Positions 16,564 through 25,950 of a DNA stretch of 64,000 nucleotides are shown here, piece after piece; within the stretch, counting starts at the first letter, position 1; every line of letters starts with the position of its first letter. The stretch is from the NCBI RefSeq assembly GCF_003574735.1, contig NZ_QORW01000012.1:1-64000 (forward strand), read 5' to 3'. Position numbers and translations under genes: made by a program. This DNA is from Dongia deserti (GTDB taxonomy: Bacteria > Pseudomonadota > Alphaproteobacteria > Dongiales > Dongiaceae). The notes under the pieces were generated by a model that was not told the DNA's origin, did not search any database, and saw only the letters and a list, made by a program, of their open reading frames with translations.

Positions 16564-16688
16564 CCTTAATCCATTCGGATTAATGGAAAGTTGGCGCTGG
16601 ACAAGCAGTCCTTGCTGGCTAGTCTAGCCGCCGATTTAAAGGCTGCGGGGCGGCCGTTTTCCATATTTTGCACGGTCTTGAAGGACTC

Positions 16689-19061
16689 ATGCGGCGATTC
16701 CTGGCGGCTTTCCTCGGCATCCTCTTTGCAGCAATCGGATGGCACGCGGCGGCTCAGGACTCGCCCGCGACGAAGCTGGCGAACTGGGAGTCCACGCTCA
16801 CGCGAATCGAGCGGGCTCTGGCGGCGGAGTCCGAACTGCCTCCAGAGCGCCATACGGAGATCCTCCGCACGCTGAAACTCCTCGGGGCTGAAGCACGGGC
16901 ATTGCGTTCGCAGGAGCAAGGGCAGACGGACCCGCTGCGTGATCAACTCGCCCGCTTGGGAGCACCGCCGACCGAAGGCCAGCCGCCAGAAGATCCCGGA
17001 ATCACAGCCAATCGCACCAGGTTGTCGGAAGAGCTGACGCGCTCCCAGGGCAGGGTCACGCGGGCAGAGCTGGTCATCGCCCGGGTCCAGGCAATCCAGG
17101 ATGAGATGGGTCGGCGTGAGCAGGAGATGACCCAGCGCAAGCTCGCGGTCCAAGGCCCCCTGCCGTTGTCCTTGGGCACTTGGCAGGACGCGCTGTCTGA
17201 CACCGACGTCATCTACCAGAAGATCCAGCCGTCGGCGATGCAATGGTGGCGCAATCTCGAGATCGCGGAGATGGGGTGGCTTGCCATCGCGATCGGCATC
17301 GGCATTCTCATCCTTGCGGGATTCCTGGCGTTTCCCGTCCGTCGCTGGGTGCTCGCAAAGTGGGGCCCGGTCGCCGAGATGGAGACGCCAAGCTACACCC
17401 ACCGGATGATTGCGGCGGTGGCGGGCACCATCGCACGCATCCTGCTGCCGTCCCTGGCGATCGTGGCCCTCTATATCGTTTTCGTCGTCACCCTTCCCCA
17501 GGAGTATGATCCCGCGTTCCCCATCTTCGTGCTGGCGAGCGGCGGCGGCCTCGTCCTGTTCTTCGTGGTCTCGGGCCTGACGATCGCCTGCCTGTCGCCA
17601 GATCTGCCCGCCTGGCGCATCATACCCGTGCCGGAGAGAGCCGCGGCGATGCTCGGCGGACGTGTCGTTACGGGCGCCGGCCTGCTGTTCTTGCTGAGCA
17701 TTGCCAACAATGCTGTCTCGAGCCCGACCAAGCTGCATCCGTCCGACAGCTTCGCCTCGATCATCGCGCTTTTTGCCAGCATCATCGCCGTCGTCGTGCT
17801 CCTGCCCTGCCTGCGCGCGAAATACTGGGTCACCGACACGCATTTCAAGTCGCGCCTGTCCTGGCTGGTGCGGACGATCGCAAGCCTGGTCATCATTGCC
17901 GCGCTAGTCGCCGCGCTGGGTGGCTATGCGTCGTTGGCGACCGATCTTCTTGCCGCTCTGTCGCAATCCACCCTGCTGATCGGCGGTGCACTGCTGCTGC
18001 GCGAAGTTATCGGCGAAGGCATCGGCGCCTTCATGACACCCGGTCGGCGCTTCTACGACAGACTATCGCGCACGACAGGACTCTCACCGGAATCGGGCCG
18101 CCGCCTCACCTTCTGGATCCGCCTTGCGGCGGACCTGATCTTGTGGCCGCCGGTCATCTATGGGGTTCTGCTCGCCTGCAAGATCTCGCCCACACTGCTC
18201 AATGCCTGGCTGGTGCGGTTCTTCACCCAGATTCGCCTTGGCGACATCAATCTGTCGTTGATCGATGTGGGGACCGCGATCCTCATTGCCACCATCGGCC
18301 TCCTGGTCGTCGGTGGGATGAAGCGCTGGGTGCGCGAGCGGGTGATGCCGAACACTCAACTCGATCTCGGCATGCAGAACTCGATCTCCACGGGCGTCGG
18401 CTATATCGGTGGCCTGATCGTCATCATGATCGCGATCATGGTGCTGGGCATCGACTTCTCGTCGATTGCCCTCGTGGCCGGTGCACTCTCCGTCGGTATC
18501 GGTTTCGGGCTGCGCACCGTGGTGGAGAACTTCGTCGCCGGCCTGCTGCTGTTGATCGAGCGGCCGGTCAAAGCAGGCGACTGGATCGTCGTCGGCGCCA
18601 CCGAAGGCATCGTAAAAAGCATTTCAGTGCGGTCGACCGAGATCGAGACCTTCGATCGTGCCTCGGTTATCGTGCCGAACTCCGCCTTGGTCGCGAGCCC
18701 CGTCACCAACTGGACTCACAAGAACCGCATAGCCCGCGTGATCGTGAAGCTGAGTGTCCCGCTTGGCGCGGATCCGCGCCGGATCGAAAGCATGCTCCTT
18801 GCCTGCGCCCGTGAGGGTGAGCACGTGATGAAGCATCCGGCTCCCAGTGTCATTCTCCGCGCGATTGGCGAGGAGAAGCTGGATTTCGAGCTGCGCTGCT
18901 TCGTCACCGACACCGACTACTACCTGCCCACACTCAGCGCGCTGAACTTCGCGATCGACGCGGCCATGCGACGCGAACGCGTTCGACCGGTCGGTACGGC
19001 AGAGATCAGCATACAGCCGGCGCTTGAGGAGCTCGGGCGCCGGGTGGTCGAACCTGCCTGA
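16689..19061 (+). CDS. Large MscS-family mechanosensitive channel (DUF3772)
   Basis: About 790 residues. A signal peptide (RRFLAAFLGILFAAIGWHAAAQ) leads a periplasmic, coiled-coil-rich DUF3772 region to about residue 190. Around ten membrane segments follow, and the C-terminal third is an MscS channel domain: LVAGALSVGIGFGLRTVVEN is the pore helix region, then the beta domain VKAGDWIVVGATEGIVKSIS and VPNSALVASPVTNWTHKN. Such channels release solutes on hypo-osmotic shock. The start is the ATG preceded by GAAGGA. The gene stands alone, 125 bases after the hydratase gene. Confidence 0.92.
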   Translation: MRRFLAAFLGILFAAIGWHAAAQDSPATKLANWESTLTRIERALAAESELPPERHTEILRTLKLLGAEARALRSQEQGQTDPLRDQLARLGAPPTEGQPPEDPGITANRTRLSEELTRSQGRVTRAELVIARVQAIQDEMGRREQEMTQRKLAVQGPLPLSLGTWQDALSDTDVIYQKIQPSAMQWWRNLEIAEMGWLAIAIGIGILILAGFLAFPVRRWVLAKWGPVAEMETPSYTHRMIAAVAGTIARILLPSLAIVALYIVFVVTLPQEYDPAFPIFVLASGGGLVLFFVVSGLTIACLSPDLPAWRIIPVPERAAAMLGGRVVTGAGLLFLLSIANNAVSSPTKLHPSDSFASIIALFASIIAVVVLLPCLRAKYWVTDTHFKSRLSWLVRTIASLVIIAALVAALGGYASLATDLLAALSQSTLLIGGALLLREVIGEGIGAFMTPGRRFYDRLSRTTGLSPESGRRLTFWIRLAADLILWPPVIYGVLLACKISPTLLNAWLVRFFTQIRLGDINLSLIDVGTAILIATIGLLVVGGMKRWVRERVMPNTQLDLGMQNSISTGVGYIGGLIVIMIAIMVLGIDFSSIALVAGALSVGIGFGLRTVVENFVAGLLLLIERPVKAGDWIVVGATEGIVKSISVRSTEIETFDRASVIVPNSALVASPVTNWTHKNRIARVIVKLSVPLGADPRRIESMLLACAREGEHVMKHPAPSVILRAIGEEKLDFELRCFVTDTDYYLPTLSALNFAIDAAMRRERVRPVGTAEISIQPALEELGRRVVEPA

Positions 19062-19133
19062 GCACCTATTTTCAATTGATTCTTAACCCTTTGTGGTCTC
19101 GGATAGCGGCGTCCTCACGAACGGAGCGCGCTG

Positions 19134-19523
19134 ATGACCAGAAAGACGGGGCGGATTCTCATCGTCGATGACGAGCCCCAGGACGTCGCGACCATCGAGC
19201 GCGCCGGCACGGCCCTTTCTCTGGAGGTCGCGACCCTCGATCACACCAAGGCGTTTGAGCGCCTGGTCACCGATTGGAAGCCAGACATCGTCGTGCTCGA
19301 TATCGGCATACCCGACCGCGATGGATACGCTTTGCTCGGCGTGCTTGGTACGCTCAAATTCAAGGGTGACGTCATCGTCATCAGCGGCGTTTCCCAGCCG
19401 GACCTCGACAGCGCCGCTCAGGCCGGCAGGATGCGCGGGCTCAACATCATCGGGACGGCGCGCAAACCGGTCGACTACGACGCCATCCATGGCGTGATCG
19501 CGAAGGCCGAAGCGGCGGAGTAG
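19134..19523 (+). CDS. Single-domain response regulator
   Basis: A 129-residue stand-alone receiver domain. GRILIVDDEPQDV supplies the acidic pocket, VVLDIGIPDRDGY the phospho-acceptor Asp (about residue 58), VIVISG the Ser/Thr position and ARKPVDYDAI the conserved Lys. There is no output domain, so it may pass phosphate on or act by binding a partner. The hybrid kinase 150 bases downstream is a possible partner. Confidence 0.88.
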   Translation: MTRKTGRILIVDDEPQDVATIERAGTALSLEVATLDHTKAFERLVTDWKPDIVVLDIGIPDRDGYALLGVLGTLKFKGDVIVISGVSQPDLDSAAQAGRMRGLNIIGTARKPVDYDAIHGVIAKAEAAE

Positions 19524-19674
19524 GCGCCAGGCGGCTCTGAGTGCCGCACCAAAGGTCCTGATCGGGCAAATCTGACCCCTAAATCCGCTCTTTCGGCGTG
19601 GCCCGGACGCGCTATGATGGCGTGGCTGGGATGCCGCGATATTTTACGCTGAGCGCATCTCCCAGAGGGCTTTC

Positions 19675-21735
19675 ATGGCCGACGACAGGATTGCCTCCGT
19701 AGCGAATGCCTTGCTGCGCATCCAGGGTGCGCGCTCGCTGGAGGAGGCTGTCAACATCGCGACGGAGGAAATGCGCGCCCTGTTCCAGGCGGCCGCCACG
19801 CCGACGCGCGAGACCACGCGGCAGACCGAAACCGAAGGAAGGCTGCGGGAGATCTTTCTGTCGCTGATCCAGAACGCACCCTTCGTGACCTACATCAAGG
19901 ACATCGAAGGACACTACCTGTTCTACAATCGCGAGTCCCAACGCGTCTTCCGCATGGGCGAGAAGCACTATTTCGGCAAGACCATCCGCGACATCTATGA
20001 CCCGACCTATGCCGCCGCCATCGATGCGATGGACCAGAAAGTCGTCGCAACCGGTGAGCCGATCCTCCAGGAAGTCCGCATGCCGCCCGACGTGGAGTAC
20101 GAGTGGGCGCTGCTGGTGAAGTTTCCGATCCGGGACGAGGCCGGAAAGGTCATCGCGATCGGTGGCTTCGATATCGACAGAACCAAGCAAAAGCGCGCGG
20201 AGCTTGCGCTCGCCACAAGCGAGGCTCAACGGCAGGCGTCGGAGCAGCGATTCCGCCACATCTTTGATCTGGTGCAGGAGGGGATCTGGATCCATGTGGA
20301 CGGCAGGGTACAGTTCGCCAATCCGGCGGCTGCACGACTGTTCGGCGCGAACGGCCCGGATGAGCTGATCGGCATGCCGATCTTCAATATCATCCATCCC
20401 GACGACCGCGAGCGCGCGATGGAACGGACCCGGCGATTGAAGGAGAGACTCCAACCGTTGCCCCTCGCGGAGATGAGGATTCTCGGCCTTGACGGCAAGA
20501 CGCGGGTCGGGGAGCTGCAGGCCGTTCCCTTCATGCAGGATGGCGTGCTGCACGTCATCTCCTCAGGGCGCGATGTCACCGCGCAACGCGATGCGGAATC
20601 GCGACTCCATCAGATCCAGAAGATGGATGCGGTCGGCCAATTGACCGGCGGTGTGGCACACGATTTCAATAACTTGCTGACGGTCATCATCGGTGCGCTC
20701 GATTTCGATCCGCAACGCATTCCGGGCGAGATGCGTCCGCCGATCGAACAGGCGTTGCGTGCCGCGGAGCGCGGCGCCGCCCTCACCCACCGACTTTTGG
20801 CCTTTTCCCGTCAGCAGACACTGGTGGCGCGAGAGGTCGACTTCAACAGGCTGATCGGCGACATGGACGAGTTGTTGCGCCGTACTCTGGGCGAGCATGT
20901 GGAGATCGAGCTGAAGCTTGCCCAGGATTTGTGGCCGGCCCTGGCGGATAGCGGTCAGGTCGAGAACTCGCTGCTCAATCTCGCCATCAATGCGCGCGAC
21001 GCGATGCCGGAGGGCGGCAAGCTCACGATCGAGACCGGCAATGTCCACCTTGATGAGGATTATGCCAGCAGCAAAGCGGAGGTCGCGCCTGGGGATTATG
21101 TCATGATGGCCGTGACGGACACCGGAACCGGCATGTCCCCCGATATCCTGGCCCACGTTTTCGAGCCGTTCTACACAACGAAGGAAGTCGGCAAGGGCAC
21201 TGGCCTCGGCCTCAGCATGATCTACGGCTTCGCGAAACAATCCGCCGGGCACGCGAAGATCTATAGCGAGGTCGGCCACGGAACGACCGTGCGGCTCTAT
21301 TTGCCGCGCCTTTCCAATGCATCGGCGACCGCCGACTCCGCGCCGGCCGCCACGCCGCACAAGGGCGGTGGCGAGGTCATTCTGGTGGTGGAGGACAATC
21401 CTGATGTGCGCCGCTTGGTGCTGCACCAGCTGCGTGGTCTCGGCTACCAGGTGATCGAAGCGGCCAATGGCCCCCAGGCGCTGAGGATTCTGGAAGATGG
21501 CGCTTCGGTCGACCTCTTGTTCACGGATGTCGTCATGCCCGGCGGCATGACCGGCCGCCAACTCGCGGAAGCCGCCAAGAGCCGGCACCCTAATCTCAAG
21601 ACGTTGTTCACCTCGGGCTATACGGAAGATTCGATCCTGCGCCTCGGCAAGCTCGACCCGGGCGTGCGCGTGCTATCGAAGCCCTATCGCAAGCACGAGC
21701 TGGCGGCATGCATCAGGGAAACGCTAGACGGCTGA
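19675..21735 (+). CDS. Hybrid PAS sensor histidine kinase
   Basis: 686 residues and soluble, with no membrane segment. Order: a short N-terminal helical region, PAS at about 65-180 (FVTYIKDIEGHYLFYNRES), a second PAS at about 195-305 (IFDLVQEGIWIHVDGRVQFA), a HisKA-type phospho-acceptor GGVAHDFNNLLTVIIGAL at about 325, the ATPase domain with NLAINARDAMPEGGKL, DTGTGMS and GKGTGLGLSMIYGFAKQS, then a C-terminal receiver (VILVVEDNPDVRR, LLFTDVVMPGGMTG, LSKPYRK). It closely parallels the kinase at 31216. The signal sensed is unknown. A response regulator lies just upstream. Confidence 0.92.
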   Translation: MADDRIASVANALLRIQGARSLEEAVNIATEEMRALFQAAATPTRETTRQTETEGRLREIFLSLIQNAPFVTYIKDIEGHYLFYNRESQRVFRMGEKHYFGKTIRDIYDPTYAAAIDAMDQKVVATGEPILQEVRMPPDVEYEWALLVKFPIRDEAGKVIAIGGFDIDRTKQKRAELALATSEAQRQASEQRFRHIFDLVQEGIWIHVDGRVQFANPAAARLFGANGPDELIGMPIFNIIHPDDRERAMERTRRLKERLQPLPLAEMRILGLDGKTRVGELQAVPFMQDGVLHVISSGRDVTAQRDAESRLHQIQKMDAVGQLTGGVAHDFNNLLTVIIGALDFDPQRIPGEMRPPIEQALRAAERGAALTHRLLAFSRQQTLVAREVDFNRLIGDMDELLRRTLGEHVEIELKLAQDLWPALADSGQVENSLLNLAINARDAMPEGGKLTIETGNVHLDEDYASSKAEVAPGDYVMMAVTDTGTGMSPDILAHVFEPFYTTKEVGKGTGLGLSMIYGFAKQSAGHAKIYSEVGHGTTVRLYLPRLSNASATADSAPAATPHKGGGEVILVVEDNPDVRRLVLHQLRGLGYQVIEAANGPQALRILEDGASVDLLFTDVVMPGGMTGRQLAEAAKSRHPNLKTLFTSGYTEDSILRLGKLDPGVRVLSKPYRKHELAACIRETLDG

Positions 21736-21760
21736 GAATCTTTCCCTCACAAAAAAATTT

Positions 21761-21795
21761 GGCGACGAAGCCTCCGGGACTGAGGCTTCGTCGCC
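21761..21795 (-). terminator. Strong intrinsic terminator on the minus strand
   Basis: A perfect 14-bp stem, GGCGACGAAGCCTC (21761-21774) with GAGGCTTCGTCGCC (21782-21795), around a 7-base loop. On the minus strand it is followed by AAA and then seven T (21751-21757), the form of a strong intrinsic terminator. It lies about 90 bases downstream of the small minus-strand frame at 21885-22004. On the plus strand, after the kinase, no T-run follows. Confidence 0.75.
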
Positions 21796-21884
21796 ACTGA
21801 CCAACGAAAGTGGGGACGGATCGTCGGTCCAGTTAGGGATGCTGATGGCAAGTTACTGGGTACTCGGCAGTCGCAAACCTCAAC

Positions 21885-22004
21885 TCACGCAAACACGATC
21901 AGCAGCAGGGCAGCAGCAGCCAGGATGATCAAGGCGCTGCCGATGACATGGCGATTACCGGCGTGCTCGCTCAAAAAATCTCCGTACGAGTGTATCTGCC
22001 ACAC
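21885..22004 (-). CDS. Candidate small membrane protein, 39 residues
   Basis: A GTG-initiated frame of 39 codons that would start WQIHSYGDFLSEHAGNRHV and end in one hydrophobic helix (SALIILAAAALLLIVFA). GGGGAG lies 8 bases before the GTG. A strong minus-strand terminator follows at 21761-21795, giving the layout of a short independent gene. The longer 149-codon frame containing it is arginine-rich upstream and not credible. Expression is inferred from these features only. Confidence 0.4.
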   Translation of the reverse strand: MWQIHSYGDFLSEHAGNRHVIGSALIILAAAALLLIVFA

Positions 22005-22334
22005 GATGTCATCTCCCCGCTCAACGTCTCCCGCCAAGCACTGCCCGAAACCGTTCGATCTCAAGCTGCTCGACGGCAACATGCGAGACAGGACCATCGC
22101 CACGATCAAGGTCGCTATCAGGCAGCGCTGGCCTTTGGTCCCGTCTGGTCGATCGAACGGGCCTCGCCCTCTCCAGCGCCGCCTGACGCGCCACGTTGTC
22201 GGCCATCCGAGCCACCCCAAGCCGTGGATCGGTAGCCGCTCGCAACGAACCTTCCTGTGGTCGCCCGTGGGCCATGTCGTCTCCCCCACCCGCGTGATCG
22301 AGACGTATTCTGTGGGAATCGGGTGATTCCTCAT

Positions 22335-22348
22335 CCCCCAATTGGGGG
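22335..22348. promoter_or_regulatory. Perfect 14-bp palindrome upstream of the LuxR gene
   Basis: CCCCCAATTGGGGG is a perfect palindrome, and GGGGAA recurs after it at 22345 and 22365. It lies in the 828-base gap between the hybrid kinase and the LuxR-type regulator (21736-22603). Apart from the terminator and the small frame listed above, nothing else is evident in this gap. An operator role is a guess from symmetry and position. Confidence 0.3.
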
Positions 22349-22603
22349 AAAGCGTTGTGAAATCGGGGAATTTGCACTGTCCGACAATCCGGTGTGTGGA
22401 CAGGTGCGTGATGACGCAACTATCGGAAACTTATAGCAATTTGCGCCTAGTCCAGGCGTGAATACGCGTTTCACGCTTCCTTCCGGGATGATTTTCCATC
22501 ATGCGAAACGTGAACCGCGCAAGACGGCGGGGAATCCATCGTCTATCTTAGAAGGATTAATGGATTGTCTCGGGACATATCGCTTTCAAGCCAGGAGGTC
22601 GGC

Positions 22604-23752
22604 TTGGGCCAAGGGATTACACGGCCGAAGCTTGAGGAGATCATCGACAAGATCTACGCGGCTGTCGACGAACGCAGCCTGTGGAGCGACGTCGCCGGCG
22701 ATATCGCGCAAGCGGCGGGCGCCGTCTCGTGCTCGCTCCAGGTGCGCAGCGGTGCGGCTGCCAAGGTAATTGGCGCGGCCGGTTACAGGGAATTCGACGC
22801 AACGGTCTATGAGCAGCAATATGCCCGGCAGGACCTTCGCGCCCAGGTGCTGATGAGCCTCCCGTCGGACGAGGTCCACCTGCTCCATCACTACATGCCG
22901 CAAGACCGTTTCATCCGCTCCAGCTACTACAATGAATTCTTTCGCCGCATCACGGACGGATACTGGAGTGCCGCCAGCTGGATCACGCTGGACCGCGGCG
23001 CCGGCGTGGGATTGGGCATCGGCATCCACCGGTCGCGCAACGCCGATCCGGAGGATACCGCGCAAGTCGAGATCCTCGGCTCGCTCAGCGCGCACCTGCG
23101 GCGCGCCGGGCGCCTGCATATGAAGCTGAATGACGTGAAGTTGCGCGTGAGTCAGCTATCCGACGCCCTCGACCACATCCGACAACCGGCCATCCTCGCC
23201 ACGCTTGAAGGCCGCCTGGTGCTTGCGAACGAGGCGGCCTGCAGGCTGTTCGATCCATCGGGCGTGCTCGCCATCGATCCCAACGGCAGGATCGTGACGT
23301 GCTCGGCGAAGGCAACCAAGCGATTATGGGAGGCTATCGAAGCGGCGGCGCGCCCCGCGCACCAAGTGGACGCGCATCAACCATCCGATATCATCGTGAA
23401 TAGCGATGAGCAGACGCCGCTGATCTCGCTCAACGTCCTGCCCCTGCAGCGCAGGGACACGAGCGCGCGCCCAGACCTCGAGGGCGGATCGATCATGATC
23501 CTGGCGCAGGAGTTCGAACCGGCGCTGGTTTCGGTCGAAACGCTCCGCAGCGCTTTCGGTTTGTCGCCCGCGGAAGCAAGGCTGGTCAGGCTGCTCGCGA
23601 CCGGGGCGAGCCTCAGGCAGGCATCGCAGATCATCGGCGTCTCCTATTCGACGGTGATGTCGCAGATCAAATCCTGCTTCCAGAAGACCGGCACCCACCG
23701 CCAGGCCGAACTGGTCGCGCTGGCCATCCGGCTTGGATCGGGCCGGGCCTAG
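22604..23752 (+). CDS. LuxR-type transcriptional regulator
   Basis: About 382 residues. The N-terminal 180 residues resemble a GAF/PAS-like sensor (ITDGYWSAASWITLDRGAG), followed by a PAS-like section (PAILATLEGRLVLANEAACRLF). The C-terminal helix-turn-helix is LuxR type: GLSPAEARLVRLLATGASLR then IIGVSYSTVMSQIKSCFQKTG, which carries the DNA-recognition helix. The TTG start is chosen because AGGAGG sits 5 bases before it; a TTG 39 bases upstream has no such site. The stop codon directly abuts the stop of the convergent MFS gene. The ligand is unknown. Confidence 0.87.
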   Translation: MGQGITRPKLEEIIDKIYAAVDERSLWSDVAGDIAQAAGAVSCSLQVRSGAAAKVIGAAGYREFDATVYEQQYARQDLRAQVLMSLPSDEVHLLHHYMPQDRFIRSSYYNEFFRRITDGYWSAASWITLDRGAGVGLGIGIHRSRNADPEDTAQVEILGSLSAHLRRAGRLHMKLNDVKLRVSQLSDALDHIRQPAILATLEGRLVLANEAACRLFDPSGVLAIDPNGRIVTCSAKATKRLWEAIEAAARPAHQVDAHQPSDIIVNSDEQTPLISLNVLPLQRRDTSARPDLEGGSIMILAQEFEPALVSVETLRSAFGLSPAEARLVRLLATGASLRQASQIIGVSYSTVMSQIKSCFQKTGTHRQAELVALAIRLGSGRA

Positions 23753-24988
23753 CTAGGCGCGGCTGGAACTTGCGCCGCCGCGGAACCGGGTCAGTAGCAG
23801 CCACAACGCGACACTCATATTGAGCAGGTTCCAAGCGATGCCGTTGAGGAAGGCCGCCTGATAGGAGCCGGTCCAGTCGAAGATCTCGCCCGACATCCAG
23901 CCGCCCAGAGCCATGCCGATGACCGTTGCCATCAGCACTAGGCCGATGCGCCCGCCCGCCTCGCCGGCCGGAAAGTACTGCCGCACGATCAGCGCGTAGC
24001 TCGGCACGATGCCGCCCTGCGATAGGCCGAACAATCCGGCGATGACGTAGAGCGAGGCCAGCCCGTCGAACGGCAGATAGAGCAGCAGCGCCAGGCATTG
24101 CAGGGTTGAGCCCAGGATCAGCGTGCCCACGCCGCCGATCCTGTCGGCGATCAGGCCGGACGCAAGTCGGCTGACGACACCCAGGCCAAGCATGATGGAG
24201 AGCATCTCCGCGCCGCGCGCCGGTCCGTAACCCAGGTCGCCGCAATAGGCGATCATATGCACCTGCGGCATCGACATTGCGACGCAGCAGGCCACGCCCG
24301 CCAGCATCAGCAGACCCTGCAGGACCAGGGGCGGTGCCGGCATCGTCGTGATCGTAGCATGCGCGCCGTTCGTCGATGGAGTGCCGTGATCCGCCGGCGC
24401 CTTTCGCCGCAGCAGCAGGGCGATGGGCAGCATCGTCGCCATGCAGAACACGCCGAGCCCCATGAAGGCGTAGCGCCAGCCGATCGTCTCGATGGCATGC
24501 TGCAGGATCGGCGGCCAGATCGTGCCGGCGAGATAGTTGCCGCTGGCGACGATGGCGATGGCGATGCCGCGCCGCTGCAGGAACCAGTGCGAGATGTCGG
24601 CGACCAGCGGGCCGAAGGTCGAGGAGCTGCCCAGCCCGCCGATGAGCACGGCGTGGGCGACAACGAAGCTCCAGTAGGAGCCGGCGCTGGCCGCGACGAC
24701 ATAGCCGATGCCCAGCATGATAGAGCCGAGGATAAGCGGCATCATAATGCCGAAACGATCCGCCAACCGCCCCATCATCGCGCCGCCGAAGGCGAAGGCG
24801 ACCATGGTCGCGGTATAGGGAATGGAAGCGCCGCCGCGATCGACGCCGAACTCCGCCTCGATGGTTGGCAAGACGACGACGCTGGACCACAGACCCACGC
24901 CACCGATCGTGGCGAGCGCCAGCGCCGCGGCGAGCCGCCGCCAAGCGGCGCTGCTATCCAGTTCCGCGATCGTGGTGGTGGCGTTCAT
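23753..24988 (-). CDS. MFS transporter, monocarboxylate-porter-like
   Basis: 411 residues with about 12 hydrophobic segments. The first half shows GVGLWSSVVVLPTIEAEFGV and MGRLADRFGIM, the typical loop between helices 2 and 3; the second half repeats it as ASGLIADRIGGVG. The pattern and the SMPQVHMIAYCGDLG segment resemble the monocarboxylate/oxalate-formate branch. It is a proton-coupled or exchange carrier in the inner membrane; substrate unknown. It converges on the LuxR-type regulator with no base between the two stop codons. Confidence 0.87.
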   Translation of the reverse strand: MNATTTIAELDSSAAWRRLAAALALATIGGVGLWSSVVVLPTIEAEFGVDRGGASIPYTATMVAFAFGGAMMGRLADRFGIMMPLILGSIMLGIGYVVAASAGSYWSFVVAHAVLIGGLGSSSTFGPLVADISHWFLQRRGIAIAIVASGNYLAGTIWPPILQHAIETIGWRYAFMGLGVFCMATMLPIALLLRRKAPADHGTPSTNGAHATITTMPAPPLVLQGLLMLAGVACCVAMSMPQVHMIAYCGDLGYGPARGAEMLSIMLGLGVVSRLASGLIADRIGGVGTLILGSTLQCLALLLYLPFDGLASLYVIAGLFGLSQGGIVPSYALIVRQYFPAGEAGGRIGLVLMATVIGMALGGWMSGEIFDWTGSYQAAFLNGIAWNLLNMSVALWLLLTRFRGGASSSRA

Positions 24989-25095
24989 CTCGGGAATACG
25001 GATCAGCTGAAGACCAGCTCTCAGCTACCCGACGGCTTGTGTTATCGCAATGACTGGATTGTCTCGATACTTGAATGGCGGCGGGTTCTGTAGGG

Positions 25096-25634
25096 CTATT
25101 GCTGATCTCGCCTCTCCAGTAGGCGATCCTTGATCAACCGAACCGCGCCCCTACTCCACGAATAATCGGAGCCCATGCGAAGCCCGCTGTCCTCATCGCT
25201 CAGGACAGCACCCGTCCGCGCGTCGCGGATCTGGAATCGCACCGTGTACTCCGTCCGAGTAATCCGCTTGACGACACCGACAAACGACTGCTCCGCACCC
25301 AACTGGTGCGCGATGCCGGCATCGCAGCCGTTGCACTTGCGCAGCGTGCGCGCTTTCGCGGGGCCGCGTCTCCGCCAGCGATGTCAATCAGACTGTAGCG
25401 ACCCGACCGCGCGAACAGCTCTCGAACCGCGCTCGTAACGTCCGTCAGGTGGCCGGTGTCCGATGAAGCCAAGCCAGTGGAGGACGCGCCCGCGCTCATA
25501 TCTTCAAACTCGAAATCAAAGAGTGCGAGCTTGATGGGTACCGGCGTGGATGCATCTGCCGAATAGGCGATAAGCACCCCCGCGTATAGAAACAAAGCCG
25601 TCAGAACGCTGGGGCAAGCGAGACGCTGAGTCAT
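25096..25634 (-). pseudogene. DUF2380-like secreted protein, frameshifted
   Basis: The start (GGGGGAGG before ATG) leads a signal peptide (QRLACPSVLTALFLYAGVLI) and KLALFDFEFEDMSAG, typical of DUF2380 proteins, down to SLIDIAGGDA. The matching second half is in another frame: LRKCNGCDAGIAHQLGAEQS, then FVGVVKRITRTEYTVRFQIR and YSWSRGAVRLIKDRLLE. Restoring one base in the four-G run at 25360-25363 joins the two frames without a break. The intact product would be a periplasmic protein of about 178 residues, function unknown. Either a real one-base deletion or a homopolymer sequencing error explains it. Confidence 0.75.
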
Positions 25635-25779
25635 GGACGCCTCCCCCATCTACGAACGAGAGGTGTTTCCAGCCGGCTGCGAGAGGCGGGGCGCCTACCT
25701 ACCGAACAGGAGAAAGGCACATCGACGCGGCGCGCCAGTAAGTGCGGGAGAGCTTAGCTGCGTTTGCCCGAACAGGAAA

Positions 25780-25855
25780 TGGTGCCCAGGGGCGGAATCG
25801 AACCACCGACACTGTGATTTTCAGTCACATGCTCTACCAACTGAGCTACCTGGGC
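25780..25855 (-). tRNA. tRNA-Phe (anticodon GAA)
   Basis: A 76-base cloverleaf on the minus strand. The acceptor stem GCCCAGG pairs with CCTGGGC and CCA is encoded. The D arm contains GCTCAGTTGGTAGAGC, the anticodon loop is CTGAAAA with GAA in the anticodon position, and the T arm has GGTTCGATTCC. It ends the minus-strand housekeeping run 95 bases beyond yacG. Confidence 0.97.
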
Positions 25856-25950
25856 CCCGCGATGGCCGGCGGGCGCCGGCCGTAAGGCAGGCGGTCTTTT
25901 AGAGAGATTCCCGCCCCCTGTCCAGTCCGGAAATTGCCCCGCTCCGGCCG

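Noticed and set aside
25633-25902. Plus-strand frame across the tRNA-Phe gene
   Set aside because: It reads AESNHRHCDFQSHALPTELP, the well-known false protein made by translating a tRNA-Phe gene on the wrong strand.
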